Positions 8,597 through 17,412 of a stretch of 64,000 bases of DNA are shown here, piece by piece. Under the pieces are notes generated by a model. It ran no database searches and was not told where the DNA came from. It saw nothing but the letters and a program-made list of their open reading frames with translations. A program made the translations under genes and the position numbers. The stretch lies in the NCBI GenBank assembly GCA_045118975.1, contig JBGVCT010000008.1, positions 62,001 to 126,000 on the forward strand, read 5' to 3'. Positions within the stretch are counted from its first letter, which is position 1, and each line of letters starts with the position of its first letter. Source of the stretch: RGIG6178 sp045118975. Its GTDB lineage: Bacteria > Bacillota_I > Bacilli_A > RFN20 > DUOF01.

Positions 8597-9205
8597 TTAA
8601 GGTCTTCTTCCTTGCTTAGCTTGTTTCTTCTTTTCCATCCTTGTTTGTGGAGCCGAATTCATTGCTTCCATTGTTCTTTGATTCATTTGATCTTTATGTT
8701 GCCTTGACTGGTTAGTTTGACTATTTTGTTGAGACAAGCCTCTTCTTTTGAATTCCATATTAATTGCTTGATATGTTTTAACAATAATTTGGTCTTCCTC
8801 AGTTAACCTTTCTCCTTTTTCTTTTTTCTCCTTTATAGCAAGAGCTTTCTTTTCATAATCCTTATTTAAAAATTTTAATTGATCATCACTAATATCAGGT
8901 AATGAGTTTGCTATGTTTTCTTCAACCATACCAGGGCGTGGTTGATCTTGAGGAATTCCTCTTTCAGAATCTTTAATCATTCTAAAAATTTCTTCTAATA
9001 CATCTGCAATTTCTCTTTTTCTTTGTTTTTCAACAGGCGTAGCATCTACCACTTGTGCCATATGTGAAACAAACATGGCATTCTTTCTATATTCTTCGTC
9101 ATGCTTTCTGTGATCATTTAATCCAGGGCCTTCACCTTGTGGATCACCTGGCATATATCCAGGTCTACCCTTTTTTGGCGCTGCTGGTGGAGCTTCTTTT
9201 TTCAT
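8597..9205 (-). CDS. Uncharacterised Pro/Gly-rich hydrophilic protein
   Basis: No family recognised. 202 residues without signal peptide or membrane segment. The first ~35 residues are rich in Pro, Gly, Lys and Ala and look disordered. The middle (~40-155) is helical and highly charged. The last ~45 are a Gln/Ser/Asn/Arg-rich basic tail ending GRRP. Such an all-charged, tail-basic protein could bind nucleic acid or a membrane-associated partner, but nothing shows which. The ATG at 9205 is six bases after AAGAAGGTG. It is a single-gene unit with its own terminator. Confidence 0.7.
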   Translation of the reverse strand: MKKEAPPAAPKKGRPGYMPGDPQGEGPGLNDHRKHDEEYRKNAMFVSHMAQVVDATPVEKQRKREIADVLEEIFRMIKDSERGIPQDQPRPGMVEENIANSLPDISDDQLKFLNKDYEKKALAIKEKKEKGERLTEEDQIIVKTYQAINMEFKRRGLSQQNSQTNQSRQHKDQMNQRTMEAMNSAPQTRMEKKKQAKQGRRP

Positions 9206-9318
9206 AACAAACACCTTCTTTATTTATATTTTATATAAATTAACACCTCATGTCAAAATAACGAGACACTTTATACACATTCAAATTAGGAAAATTTTGT
9301 TCTTTTTTATAAAACTTG

Positions 9319-9347
9319 TTGATATTTCATTAATTTTAGTATATCAT
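9319..9347 (+). promoter_or_regulatory. Promoter of tRNA-Lys
   Basis: TTGATA and TATCAT separated by 17 bases, placed so that transcription would start a few bases before the mature 5' end at 9358. Confidence 0.75.
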
Positions 9348-9357
9348 AGTAAAGCAT

Positions 9358-9433
9358 GGTTCCTTAGCTCAGCTGGTAGAGCAATTGACTCTTAATCAAT
9401 GGGTCGCAGGTTCGAATCCTGTAGGAATCACCA
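9358..9433 (+). tRNA. tRNA-Lys(CTT)
   Basis: A complete cloverleaf: acceptor GGTTCCT/AGGAATC, D-arm GCTC..GAGC, anticodon stem ATTGA/TCAAT with loop CTCTTAA (anticodon CTT), T-arm GCAGG TTCGAAT CCTGT, and an encoded CCA end. It reads AAG codons. It stands alone between its promoter and a terminator. Confidence 0.97.
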
Positions 9434-9445
9434 TTTATAAAATCA

Positions 9446-9470
9446 AAAGTGGAGTTACCTCCACTTTTTT
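9446..9470. terminator. Bidirectional terminator between tRNA-Lys and the HAD gene
   Basis: Stem AAAGTGGAG/CTCCACTTT with loop TTAC, followed by T runs on both strands. It serves the tRNA (plus) and the phosphatase gene ending at 9470 (minus). Confidence 0.85.
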
Positions 9471-10132
9471 TATTTAATATCTAAATATTTAAGTATATCT
9501 AACATGTTAGTTGTATTATCTATTACACTATGCCAAATAGTAGAATTCTCAAAGCGTGTTCTCTTTCCTGGATTCAAGCAAATTGTATGACATCCACTCA
9601 AATAAACATACTCATCATTATCTCCATTACCAATAAAAGTTATTTCTTTTGGATCTGTTCTTGTTGAAGCACAATATTCATCTATAAATAACTTCTTTCC
9701 CTCATCATCATATCTAGTTGGTACAATATGTGTTAATAAACCATTATTATCAAATTCAAATCCACAAGCATATATACCATCAAAATATTTTGTAAGTTCT
9801 CCAAGTTTATCTTGAATAACCAAATCCACGCCCCCACTTATAATATAAAGTGCATATCCATTATCTTTAAGGGTCTTTAATGTTTCTTCAAGATTCTCCA
9901 TTAATTCCATGCCATTAGCAACTTTAAATAACATCTCTTTTGAAAATCCTCTTTTTTTATATTCAATTTCAATAAGTTCACACCATTTAATATAATCTAT
10001 TTCTTTATCTCTATATTTACAATATATTTCATAATCCACATCTAAAGCATCTATTATTTCCCACATTTTAGTCCATATTTCATGCGACTTCTTTGTTAAT
10101 GTTCCATCAAAATCAAATACTATTGTTTTCAT
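9470..10132 (-). CDS. HAD-superfamily phosphatase, subclass IB
   Basis: 220 residues. Motif I FDFDGTL (nucleophile Asp and acid/base Asp, near residue 7), motif II YIISGG near 96, and motif IV FIGNGDND near 175 identify a HAD phosphohydrolase. The helical cap inserted between motifs I and II is that of the phosphoserine-phosphatase/MtnX group, so a small phosphorylated metabolite is the likely substrate. It is monocistronic and cytosolic. The ATG at 10132 lies four bases after GGTGAT; the GTGs just upstream are within or before that ribosome site. Confidence 0.85.
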   Translation of the reverse strand: MKTIVFDFDGTLTKKSHEIWTKMWEIIDALDVDYEIYCKYRDKEIDYIKWCELIEIEYKKRGFSKEMLFKVANGMELMENLEETLKTLKDNGYALYIISGGVDLVIQDKLGELTKYFDGIYACGFEFDNNGLLTHIVPTRYDDEGKKLFIDEYCASTRTDPKEITFIGNGDNDEYVYLSGCHTICLNPGKRTRFENSTIWHSVIDNTTNMLDILKYLDIK

Positions 10133-10263
10133 CTTTATCACCACTAGTAGTATATCACATCACCAAACAATTAATGTTAAATTCACAATTATTTTATTAG
10201 AGGGACATTTGCCTTTGCTTAAGTAAGATAAAATGATAACATAAAGACAAGCAGGTGATTATT

Positions 10264-10701
10264 ATGAAGAAGTTAGAATCTATAGATACACAAATAGAAA
10301 AACTTGAAAGTTTTTTAGAGAATAGAAAACATAAAGAAATTTTATTTTCTAACTACATGGATGAAGCAATAAATATTGTTCCTTATGAATTACCAGCTTT
10401 ACTTTATCCTGCACAAATGGGTCGTGATTTATATGAGGATTGCATAGATTACAATTCTGATAGTCTAGTAAAGCAAATAGTTGCTTGTGCTATTGCCACT
10501 CCAATAGCCATTCCACTTATGACTCTTTCTTTTACACTATCTGCCCCATTTGTAGTTTCAGCTATACCAACTTCTGCAATACTAGGTGGAATTCAAGCAG
10601 CCCAAGCAAGCGCGTATAATGCAAGGACTGAAAAAGCACAATCAAAATTAGAATCACTTAAAAAGGAAAGAGAAAAACTATCAAAAGAATCAAAAAGATA
10701 A
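10264..10701 (+). CDS. Small coiled-coil/hydrophobic-core protein, tandem copy 1
   Basis: No family recognised. 145 residues: an N-terminal charged helix (~1-25), a Pro-containing middle, a strongly hydrophobic Ala/Ile/Pro-rich stretch (~75-110), and a C-terminal Lys/Glu coiled coil. It is a paralogue of the next gene, with the same layout and matching phrases (KLESFLE/KLEGFLK, CAIATPIAIP/CALATPIALP). The hydrophobic core could insert as a membrane hairpin, but its many prolines make that uncertain. The ATG at 10264 is four bases after GGTGAT. It ends in its own terminator, so the two copies are expressed separately. Confidence 0.8.
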   Translation: MKKLESIDTQIEKLESFLENRKHKEILFSNYMDEAINIVPYELPALLYPAQMGRDLYEDCIDYNSDSLVKQIVACAIATPIAIPLMTLSFTLSAPFVVSAIPTSAILGGIQAAQASAYNARTEKAQSKLESLKKEREKLSKESKR

Positions 10702-10728
10702 AAACATGTCTAAGGGCATGTTTTTTTT
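10701..10728 (+). terminator. Intrinsic terminator after tandem copy 1
   Basis: Stem AAAACATG/CATGTTTT around an eight-base loop, followed by a run of eight T. Confidence 0.8.
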
Positions 10729-10754
10729 GTTTTCCACACCTTCATTTTAGCAAA

Positions 10755-10782
10755 TTGACAAAAAATTCAAATATGATATTAT
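10755..10782 (+). promoter_or_regulatory. Promoter of tandem copy 2
   Basis: Consensus TTGACA and TATTAT with a 16-base spacer, about 20 bases before the ATG at 10802. Confidence 0.7.
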
Positions 10783-10801
10783 GAAATTGTAGGTGATAAA
10801 A

Positions 10802-11269
10802 ATGAGTTTAGAAGACTTAACAAAAGAATTAGAAGAAGTTGAAGGAAAAATAGAAAAATTAGAAGGTTTTCTAAAAGTATCAAAAAGAAAGGAATATATG
10901 ATTGGCGATTTCCTTGAAAGTGGTTTAGCATTTGTCCCTGAAGTTTTACCAGTAACCTTACTTCCTGCTTTATTAGGGATTGAATTATATGCAGAAACTA
11001 TTGATTCTGATATTCCAGTGGCTGGTAAGGTTGCAATGTGTGCACTAGCTACTCCAATTGCTTTGCCCTCTATGGCACTTAGTGCAGTTTTAGCTTTACC
11101 ATTTGCTGTTCCTGCCATTGCCATGTCTGCAGTTATGGGTGGTGCCCAAACAACATATGCTGGAGCTCATAACTCTAGAATAACTAAGGCAGAAAAGAAA
11201 CTAGAAAAGTTAAAATTAAAAAGAGATGAATTAAAAAAAGAAATATCAACAAATCATATTAGAAAATAA
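10802..11269 (+). CDS. Small coiled-coil/hydrophobic-core protein, tandem copy 2
   Basis: 155 residues with the same coil - hydrophobic core - coil layout as 10264-10701. The core (~75-115) is Ala/Leu/Pro/Met-rich and bounded by charged helices. Function unknown. The separate consensus promoter and terminator show that the duplication carried or gained its own control. The ATG at 10802 is four bases after GGTGAT. The opposite strand also holds a long open frame, rejected as a shadow of the Ala-rich core. Confidence 0.8.
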   Translation: MSLEDLTKELEEVEGKIEKLEGFLKVSKRKEYMIGDFLESGLAFVPEVLPVTLLPALLGIELYAETIDSDIPVAGKVAMCALATPIALPSMALSAVLALPFAVPAIAMSAVMGGAQTTYAGAHNSRITKAEKKLEKLKLKRDELKKEISTNHIRK

Positions 11270-11296
11270 AAAAGTATCACACTCGTGATACTTTTT
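11269..11296. terminator. Bidirectional terminator between convergent genes
   Basis: A 12-bp perfect stem AAAAAGTATCAC/GTGATACTTTTT with loop ACTC. The minus-strand gene's stop codon (11295-11297) lies at the edge of the stem. Confidence 0.9.
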
Positions 11297-11804
11297 ATTT
11301 ATTTGCAAAAGATTTTAATACTTGAATAGCCTCCAAGACTATTTGGTTTTTCTTTATATCTTTTACTATTGTTTTTTCATTAACATCATATAGATTCATT
11401 TCCACACAATATATACCATTATTTCCCTTTAGAAACAATTGAAGAACACAACTATATCCATCATTAACTAAAACTTTTGAAATATCAAGATATGTAGTAT
11501 TTTTGGCATCATTTAAAAAGCCATGATATAAACTTCTAATGGTTGCAGTACTTTCATAGTCTTCATCATCAGGATCACCATCAATAAGTTCATTTATTTC
11601 TTCAATCTCATCATAATACTTATCAAGTTCCACTAGAAACTCTTCATTATGCTTAGAATAATCATAGAAATTAATAATATTAGGTTTTTCACCCTCTACA
11701 AAGTATGATGCTACACAACTCACTAAATCATTATCAATAAGCCCTAAACTTTTATAATTTTTAGGACTTATCTTTTTCCACTTTTCAGGCACATTAACAC
11801 TCAT
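11295..11804 (-). CDS. Uncharacterised acidic protein downstream of pta
   Basis: No family recognised. 169 residues, acidic (many Asp/Glu around 60-90), cytosolic, with a beta-rich C-terminal half (VLQLFLKG, YCVEMNLY). It follows pta on the same transcript. A GTG at 11816 overlaps the pta TAG by one base and is an alternative start; the ATG at 11804 is preferred, but the ribosome site is unclear for both. Confidence 0.7.
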   Translation of the reverse strand: MSVNVPEKWKKISPKNYKSLGLIDNDLVSCVASYFVEGEKPNIINFYDYSKHNEEFLVELDKYYDEIEEINELIDGDPDDEDYESTATIRSLYHGFLNDAKNTTYLDISKVLVNDGYSCVLQLFLKGNNGIYCVEMNLYDVNEKTIVKDIKKNQIVLEAIQVLKSFANK

Positions 11805-11815
11805 ACTTTTTCTCA

Positions 11816-12778
11816 CTATCCTTGATTAAGAGTGATAATGGCCATTTTATATACATCATCCTCATTACATCCTCTAGATAAATCATTGATTGGTTTTCTA
11901 ATACCTTGTAGTATTGGTCCAAGTGCTTCATATTCACCTAGTCTTTGAGCTATTTTGTATCCTATATTACCTGCATTAAGTGTTGGGAATATAAACACAT
12001 TTGCACAACCTGCCACTTTACTATTTGGAGCTTTTTGCTTACCAACACTTTCTACTATTGCAGCATCAAATTGAAGTTCCCCATCAAACTCAAAATTTGC
12101 GCCTTCTTCTTTTAAAAGTTTTACAGCTTCACTAACCTTACTAACATCTTCATGTTTAGCACTACCCATGGTAGAAAAACTCAAAAACGCAACTTTTGGT
12201 TCAATATTAAATACACGAGCACTATCTGCACTATCCTTTGCTATATCTTTTAATTCTTCACTGCTAGGATCTACATTAATTGCACAATCAGCAAAAATTA
12301 AAGGTTCTTTTCCTTCCTTGTTCATATAGAAACAAGAAGATACAATTTTAGATGTTGGCTTAGTTTTAATAATTTGAAGTGCAGGTCTAACTGTGTCAGC
12401 AGTAGAGTATGTTGCCCCACCGAGTACAGCATCACACTCTCCTACCTCTAACATCATAACTGCATAATAGTTTCTACCAAGTAACATCTTTTTGCATTCT
12501 TCTAAAGTGTTTTTACCTTTTCTAATTTCAACCATTCTTGAGGCATAATCTTCATATCTAGCATCTAATATAGGATCAACAATTTCCATACCATTTATAT
12601 CTAAACCATTACTTTTAGCAAGGCTTTCAATAGTTTCTTTATTTCCTAAAAGTATAGGAAGAGCAACATTCTCCCTATATAATCTGCATGCAGCTTTTAA
12701 AACACGTATGTCATCACCCTCAGGCAATGCTATCTTTTTATTTTTACCTATAATTCTACTTTTCATTAATTCTAACAC
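11816..12778 (-). CDS. pta: Phosphate acetyltransferase
   Basis: 320 residues, the length of the single-domain bacterial Pta. It interconverts acetyl-CoA plus phosphate with acetyl-phosphate plus CoA, feeding acetate formation and ATP synthesis with acetate kinase (not in this window). PTA_PTB family phrases are clear: IALPEGDDIRVL near the start, VLGGATYSTADTVRPALQ near 140, FADCAINVDPS near 175 and FPTLNAGNIGYK near 270. The GTG at 12778 is the likely start: AGGAGG is eight bases upstream and the N-terminus then aligns with the family. Fermentative acetate production is the expected role. Confidence 0.95.
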   Translation of the reverse strand: MLELMKSRIIGKNKKIALPEGDDIRVLKAACRLYRENVALPILLGNKETIESLAKSNGLDINGMEIVDPILDARYEDYASRMVEIRKGKNTLEECKKMLLGRNYYAVMMLEVGECDAVLGGATYSTADTVRPALQIIKTKPTSKIVSSCFYMNKEGKEPLIFADCAINVDPSSEELKDIAKDSADSARVFNIEPKVAFLSFSTMGSAKHEDVSKVSEAVKLLKEEGANFEFDGELQFDAAIVESVGKQKAPNSKVAGCANVFIFPTLNAGNIGYKIAQRLGEYEALGPILQGIRKPINDLSRGCNEDDVYKMAIITLNQG

Positions 12779-12790
12779 GACATTATCCTC

Positions 12791-15700
12791 CTAATTGAAT
12801 AGTTGCTTTAATGTATTAACCCATGATCCATCTTTACTTAAATCATTGTCTCCACCCATAAGCTTATTTACAATTGTATCAGCAGCATTTTTAGCACTTC
12901 CTGCAGCAATCAATTTACTTGAATCAATAATATCAAGTACACCACCAACTACATCTGCATCTAAATCCTCTGCATTTTCAGGTATATTCTTCATTCCATC
13001 TTTTATAGTAACTAGTTTATCTAATTCACTCTTCCACTCTGCCTTAGACCATGATTTAGTATCTACACTATCATTTGCACTTATTCCATAATCAGGATTA
13101 GATAAACCTGATTTTATATCATTCACTAAAGAATCATACTGACTAGTAAATATCTTACTATCTGCCATCAAAGTTAATACCTCTGCTATCTCTAATGTGT
13201 CATTTGTGGTTAATGTTTCCATATTGATTTCTTGTAATGAAGAGGCTTTTACAAATATTTGTTTTTCAACTTCATATTGAGTAGTTCCATATGGGGTATT
13301 TATTTCAGCTAAATCATCTACACTTGGAACAGATAAAGTAATATTACCGCCAACATCATTAATTGATGTAACCATCATAATCATAATGTTATATTTACAT
13401 TCGCCAAACAATTCACTCTTTTCAATTGTTTCAAATAACAAATTGTCTACACTGTCAGAAGAATTAATTGATGTTAAAGTTTTAATAACACCTAATTCAT
13501 CTTCCCAATTTGTAACATTTTTAATAGTCTCTTTTAATGTTGTATGGTTAGTTGTATCTATTTCATTATCATGACTAATACCCGCACTTGTGATTGCACT
13601 AGCTAAAGTTTCACTCACTTTATTTGCAAAAATATCAGATTTTAATAAATTATCTAATACATAACCAATATCTTCTTGTTGAGTATCAGTTAACTTATCA
13701 AACTCAATTCCACTTAATGAATTTATTGTTTCTTGTTTTTCTACAATATTAATTAAGATTTCTTTTTCTTTAGTAAAGTCTATTATAGACTTATCAATTT
13801 CACCAACATCTAACACTCCTGCTTGATTTACTGCATACACCAATAGATCAACTTTAGCATCTTTTAATAAAGCCATTTCATCAACTGCATTTAAAATCTT
13901 AGTTAAAGTTGAAGCCTCAGTGAAGTTAGGAGAAGAAGTAAGGGTATCAACCATAACACCCAAATTATCTACTTCGTTATACCAAACTCTATTAAGAGTA
14001 TTATCAAATAATTCTTCATTGCTAACTACATGTTCAACACCATCGATATAATATTTATTTTCTGTATCAACATTATATTCTACTTCATCTACTACCACAT
14101 AGTGAGGGTAAATATCTACAAGACTATTAACATAAGCAATAGCACCATCTCCAACTGAAACCTCATATTGAGATAACATATCACCTATCATAGTATCCAA
14201 ATACTTAACGACACCATCTTTTAATAAATCCATTCCAAAAGCAATTGCTAAAATATTAGCTATTGGCTCTTTATTTGCTTCTACTTTTAATAAATCAAGG
14301 CTAACATCATCCATTGAATCTATATTAAGTTCAACAAATTGATTACTTATATCTTCTAATCCTACTAATTGTTCTTTCCAATAAGCATAGAATTTAGCTT
14401 CTTCTTCATCTGCATCTTCTTTTGAATAATCAATATAAACAATCTTACTTGCATCTATCTCTATATTTAACATAGGGAATAATGTCTTATATGCTATTGG
14501 GAAAGCAAGAATCATTGCCTTAGTATCTTTTAAATCATCCATTAATTCATTAACAACCAAGAAATCAACCTTATTGTTTACAGTATAATCTTTATAAAGT
14601 TTACAAATTGATTCAAGAACAGACAACTCTATCTTCCAATCATCTTTAGTATTTACATTAGTAATCATTCTCGCATTTAAATTAATGCCAAAGTTAGTTA
14701 ATAAATTGTTTAATTGTAATACTATAATGTCATCAAAAGCATTATTTGAAGTAACTCTTGCCAAAAGAGAAGCTAATGCATCAATAGATTTATCACTAAT
14801 AGTACCATTTTTATATAAAGTATTAACTATGTTATCTACCATGTTACCTTCCATAATAGTTGACATAGACTCTATTTCAAGCGCCTTCACTAGATTTACC
14901 GCATCAACAATAACTTTTACAAAATCATTATTATTTTGTTGTGTCAATGTTTCAACAAGTCCATAGTCATCTAATAAACCATTTAAAACTCCTGGCATAG
15001 CTTTTGAAAGAATTTGAATGCTCAACACCTTATTTAAGATAGTTTCAACATCATTTGTAGAAACATCATTCACCATTCCTATTACATCACCATTTGCACT
15101 ATTATATGCATCAAGTAATTTAGCATTAATTATAGTTTTTAAAAGAGAAGTAACAGCTAATAATTCTTGTTTAACTTCACTTGAAGATGAATATTTAAGT
15201 TTATTAACAATATCTGTATCACCAGTAAGAGTAACTAACTTTTCTGATAGATATGTTTCCATTACATAATTAACTCCATCAGCTACCAACGAATCTAATA
15301 TTTTAGATTCAAATAAACATTCAATTGCTAAATCTAATTTATCAACATTAATAGTAGACAAGTCCAAATTTTGAACATTTCCTCCGCTTGATAATGTTTT
15401 TATAATTCCTGATTCTTCAATATATACAGCAGCTTTTACAATCTTAGTAACCTCTGCCTCAACTGTAGTCTTATCTCCTTCAACTTCAATTTGCATAAGA
15501 TAATTCGAGATTGCCTCATTTAGTGGATTATCACTAGCAAATCCTATAAATGATCCATTGTATGCATCGATATAAGCTAGATATTCATCAAAACTCTCAA
15601 AGTAGGTAATATTTGCTAAACTCTTAGATTCAGTTGTTTCTTTACCAACCTTGTAAATTCTAGTAACAAATCCTAAAGGAGTTAAAACAATACTTGTAAC

Positions 15701-16255
15701 AAGAACATATTGAACACCCTTAATAACTCCTGCAACAACTCTATGATGCTTCTTCTTTTTAATTTTCTTTCCTTTATGATTTCTAATAAATTCACCATTT
15801 TCATCTTTCTCAAATCTAGTATATTTAAATATAAGTTTACTGATAAGGGCATAAATTGCCATATATATCCAATATATTGGGAAAGATAGTGGTAGTCCCA
15901 CAATTATAAGCACCATAAATAGTACCATTGACACAATGGCAGCTGGGAACTCTAATACAAGATTTAATAATCCCGGTATTTTAGAGAACACATCATTTAT
16001 TGCTTCGTTTGTAGTAACTAAGTCAGTCACATATTGATCCACAGTGAATCCATTTACTTCAACTGTCATTGCTGCTCTAGTAATATAGGGTAGGGCAATT
16101 GTAATACCTGTTACATATATAGCAACATAGATTAATCTTCTAATTACCTTTCTATTTCCTTTAATCATACCCACAATAAGACCATATAAAAATATTATTA
16201 AAAATAACAATATCGGTCCTAACTTGATAATAGCCAAAATATCTTCATGAGTCAT
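12791..16255 (-). CDS. Giant membrane protein with CvpA-like N-terminus and large helical ectodomain
   Basis: 1154 residues. Helices at ~12-32 and ~39-59 separated by GMIKGNRKVIRRL resemble the start of CvpA-family proteins; two or three more lie at ~104-142 and ~172-197, with a Lys-rich loop (150-172) between. The remaining ~950 residues are soluble, acidic and built of loosely repeated Leu/Ile/Asp/Asn-rich helical segments, with recurring Leu-Asp and Thr-Asn patterns. Topology cannot be fixed by eye; a basic loop inside and a large outer domain are likely. CvpA relatives act in envelope maintenance, and the long domain may be a surface scaffold; this is inference. GGTGATAAC precedes the ATG. 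It sits 95 bases after nusG, where Firmicutes usually have rplK. Confidence 0.7.
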   Translation of the reverse strand: MTHEDILAIIKLGPILLFLIIFLYGLIVGMIKGNRKVIRRLIYVAIYVTGITIALPYITRAAMTVEVNGFTVDQYVTDLVTTNEAINDVFSKIPGLLNLVLEFPAAIVSMVLFMVLIIVGLPLSFPIYWIYMAIYALISKLIFKYTRFEKDENGEFIRNHKGKKIKKKKHHRVVAGVIKGVQYVLVTSIVLTPLGFVTRIYKVGKETTESKSLANITYFESFDEYLAYIDAYNGSFIGFASDNPLNEAISNYLMQIEVEGDKTTVEAEVTKIVKAAVYIEESGIIKTLSSGGNVQNLDLSTINVDKLDLAIECLFESKILDSLVADGVNYVMETYLSEKLVTLTGDTDIVNKLKYSSSSEVKQELLAVTSLLKTIINAKLLDAYNSANGDVIGMVNDVSTNDVETILNKVLSIQILSKAMPGVLNGLLDDYGLVETLTQQNNNDFVKVIVDAVNLVKALEIESMSTIMEGNMVDNIVNTLYKNGTISDKSIDALASLLARVTSNNAFDDIIVLQLNNLLTNFGINLNARMITNVNTKDDWKIELSVLESICKLYKDYTVNNKVDFLVVNELMDDLKDTKAMILAFPIAYKTLFPMLNIEIDASKIVYIDYSKEDADEEEAKFYAYWKEQLVGLEDISNQFVELNIDSMDDVSLDLLKVEANKEPIANILAIAFGMDLLKDGVVKYLDTMIGDMLSQYEVSVGDGAIAYVNSLVDIYPHYVVVDEVEYNVDTENKYYIDGVEHVVSNEELFDNTLNRVWYNEVDNLGVMVDTLTSSPNFTEASTLTKILNAVDEMALLKDAKVDLLVYAVNQAGVLDVGEIDKSIIDFTKEKEILINIVEKQETINSLSGIEFDKLTDTQQEDIGYVLDNLLKSDIFANKVSETLASAITSAGISHDNEIDTTNHTTLKETIKNVTNWEDELGVIKTLTSINSSDSVDNLLFETIEKSELFGECKYNIMIMMVTSINDVGGNITLSVPSVDDLAEINTPYGTTQYEVEKQIFVKASSLQEINMETLTTNDTLEIAEVLTLMADSKIFTSQYDSLVNDIKSGLSNPDYGISANDSVDTKSWSKAEWKSELDKLVTIKDGMKNIPENAEDLDADVVGGVLDIIDSSKLIAAGSAKNAADTIVNKLMGGDNDLSKDGSWVNTLKQLFN

Positions 16256-16322
16256 GTTATCACCATCCTAAAATAATTATATAATTATTTTTCATTAATA
16301 AACATATATTTTTAAATTTAAT

Positions 16323-16350
16323 AAAAAAAATGTAGGTTATAAACCTACAT
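16323..16350 (-). terminator. Intrinsic terminator after nusG
   Basis: Stem ATGTAGGTT/AACCTACAT with a three-base loop followed by eight T on the minus strand. It separates the nusG operon from the giant CvpA-like gene. Confidence 0.9.
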
Positions 16351-16905
16351 TTAGTTATTTACTTTATCAACATCTGTGAAGTCAACTTCAACAATAGTTT
16401 CTCTTCCAAAGAATAATGATGATACTCTAACTGTTTTCTTAGCAACATCAACACTTAAAATAGTTCCTTCACTACCCATTAAAGGTCCTCTTAGAATCTT
16501 AACTGTATCGCCTTCATTGTAATCAGAATACATACCTTCTTCAACAATTCCAACACCCTTAAGTACAGATTCTATTTGCTCTTTTGGTACTGGGAATGGC
16601 TTAGCACCTCTACCACTTGATCCAATAAATCCTGTAACACCAGGAGTATTTCTAACTACATACCAAGCTTCATCTGTCATAACCATTTCAATAAATAAAT
16701 ATCCAGGATAAGTATTTTTCATTTTTATCTTATCTGTTGGCATACCATCTTTTAATACTGGAACTGGATGCTCTGCAACAATTACTCTAAAGATATAATC
16801 TTGCATATCCATTGTTTCAATTCTTCTTTCAAGATTTATTTTAACTTTATTTTCATGTCCTGAATATGTGTTAACAACATACCACTTTTTCTCTACGTTT
16901 TCCAT
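16351..16905 (-). CDS. nusG: Transcription elongation/termination factor NusG
   Basis: 184 residues with both domains. The NGN domain (1-115: KWYVVNTYSGHE, YPGYLFIEM, VVRNTPGVTGFIGSSG) binds RNA polymerase and affects pausing. The C-terminal KOW domain (125-184: GDTVKILRGPLMGSEGTI) contacts ribosomal S10 or Rho. Normal length. Last gene of the rpmG-secE-nusG unit; its AGGAGG ribosome site overlaps the secE stop. Confidence 0.98.
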   Translation of the reverse strand: MENVEKKWYVVNTYSGHENKVKINLERRIETMDMQDYIFRVIVAEHPVPVLKDGMPTDKIKMKNTYPGYLFIEMVMTDEAWYVVRNTPGVTGFIGSSGRGAKPFPVPKEQIESVLKGVGIVEEGMYSDYNEGDTVKILRGPLMGSEGTILSVDVAKKTVRVSSLFFGRETIVEVDFTDVDKVNN

Positions 16906-16919
16906 TCTCTAACTTCCTC

Positions 16920-17177
16920 CTAGTAAATAAGTTTAAATATTTGAGCAATAATGAAATCATCAACCAAGATATATACTCCAAATAAGAATACAAATGATAA
17001 TACTATGCAAGTAGCACTTACGATAGTCTTTTTAGATGGCCATCTAACTCTTACTAAATCTTGATAAGTTCTAACAAAGAATCCTGCAATAGCAAATCCT
17101 ATTTTCTTAAAAAACTTTCCTACCTTACTCCAAAATGAAGTTGCTTTTTTTGTTGTTTTTACATTTTCCTTAGCCAT
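16920..17177 (-). CDS. secE: Preprotein translocase subunit SecE
   Basis: 85 residues with one membrane helix (~55-80) after an amphipathic segment containing DLVRVRWPSKK, the conserved SecE motif. It clamps SecY in the translocon. The N-terminal ~35 residues are a Lys-rich extension. Position between rpmG and nusG is the standard bacterial order and confirms the call. Confidence 0.96.
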   Translation of the reverse strand: MAKENVKTTKKATSFWSKVGKFFKKIGFAIAGFFVRTYQDLVRVRWPSKKTIVSATCIVLSFVFLFGVYILVDDFIIAQIFKLIY

Positions 17178-17188
17178 TACATTTCCTC

Positions 17189-17338
17189 CTACTTACTTTC
17201 TTTATGAAGTGTATGTTCATTACACTTTGGGCAAAACTTAGTAACCTCTAACTTTTTGCTAGAATCATACTTCTTTCTAGTAGTGGTATAATTCCTAGAC
17301 AAACATTTTTCGCATATCAAAATAACTTTATCTCTCAT
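17189..17338 (-). CDS. rpmG: 50S ribosomal protein L33
   Basis: 49 residues with two CxxC pairs (CEKC near the start and CPKC near residue 37), the zinc-binding L33 form. The ATG at 17338 is chosen because GGGTGAT lies four bases upstream and the product then has normal L33 length; an upstream ATG would add 11 residues not seen in the family. Confidence 0.95.
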   Translation of the reverse strand: MRDKVILICEKCLSRNYTTTRKKYDSSKKLEVTKFCPKCNEHTLHKESK

Positions 17339-17361
17339 TATTATCACCCATTCGCTTATAA

Positions 17362-17390
17362 ACTTTATCATATATTACACGTTTTTTCAA
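17362..17390 (-). promoter_or_regulatory. Promoter of rpmG-secE-nusG
   Basis: TTGAAA and TAAAGT with a 17-base spacer, upstream of rpmG and just after the sigma-factor gene. The -10 is a moderate match. Confidence 0.5.
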
Positions 17391-17393
17391 GAA

Positions 17394-17412
17394 CATTAGA
17401 TAATATCTAATG
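17394..17412 (-). other. Palindrome across the sigma-factor stop codon
   Basis: CATTAGATA/TATCTAATG arms around one central base form a 19-base near-perfect dyad containing the last codon and TAG stop of the sigma gene. It is not followed by a clear T tract, so it may be a processing or attenuation element, or an operator next to the rpmG promoter. Confidence 0.5.

Noticed and set aside
10747..11124. A 125-codon open frame on the minus strand.
   Set aside because: It lies antisense to the 10802-11269 gene, whose ribosome site, promoter and paralogue support the plus strand. The frame is a shadow of the Ala/Pro-rich core.
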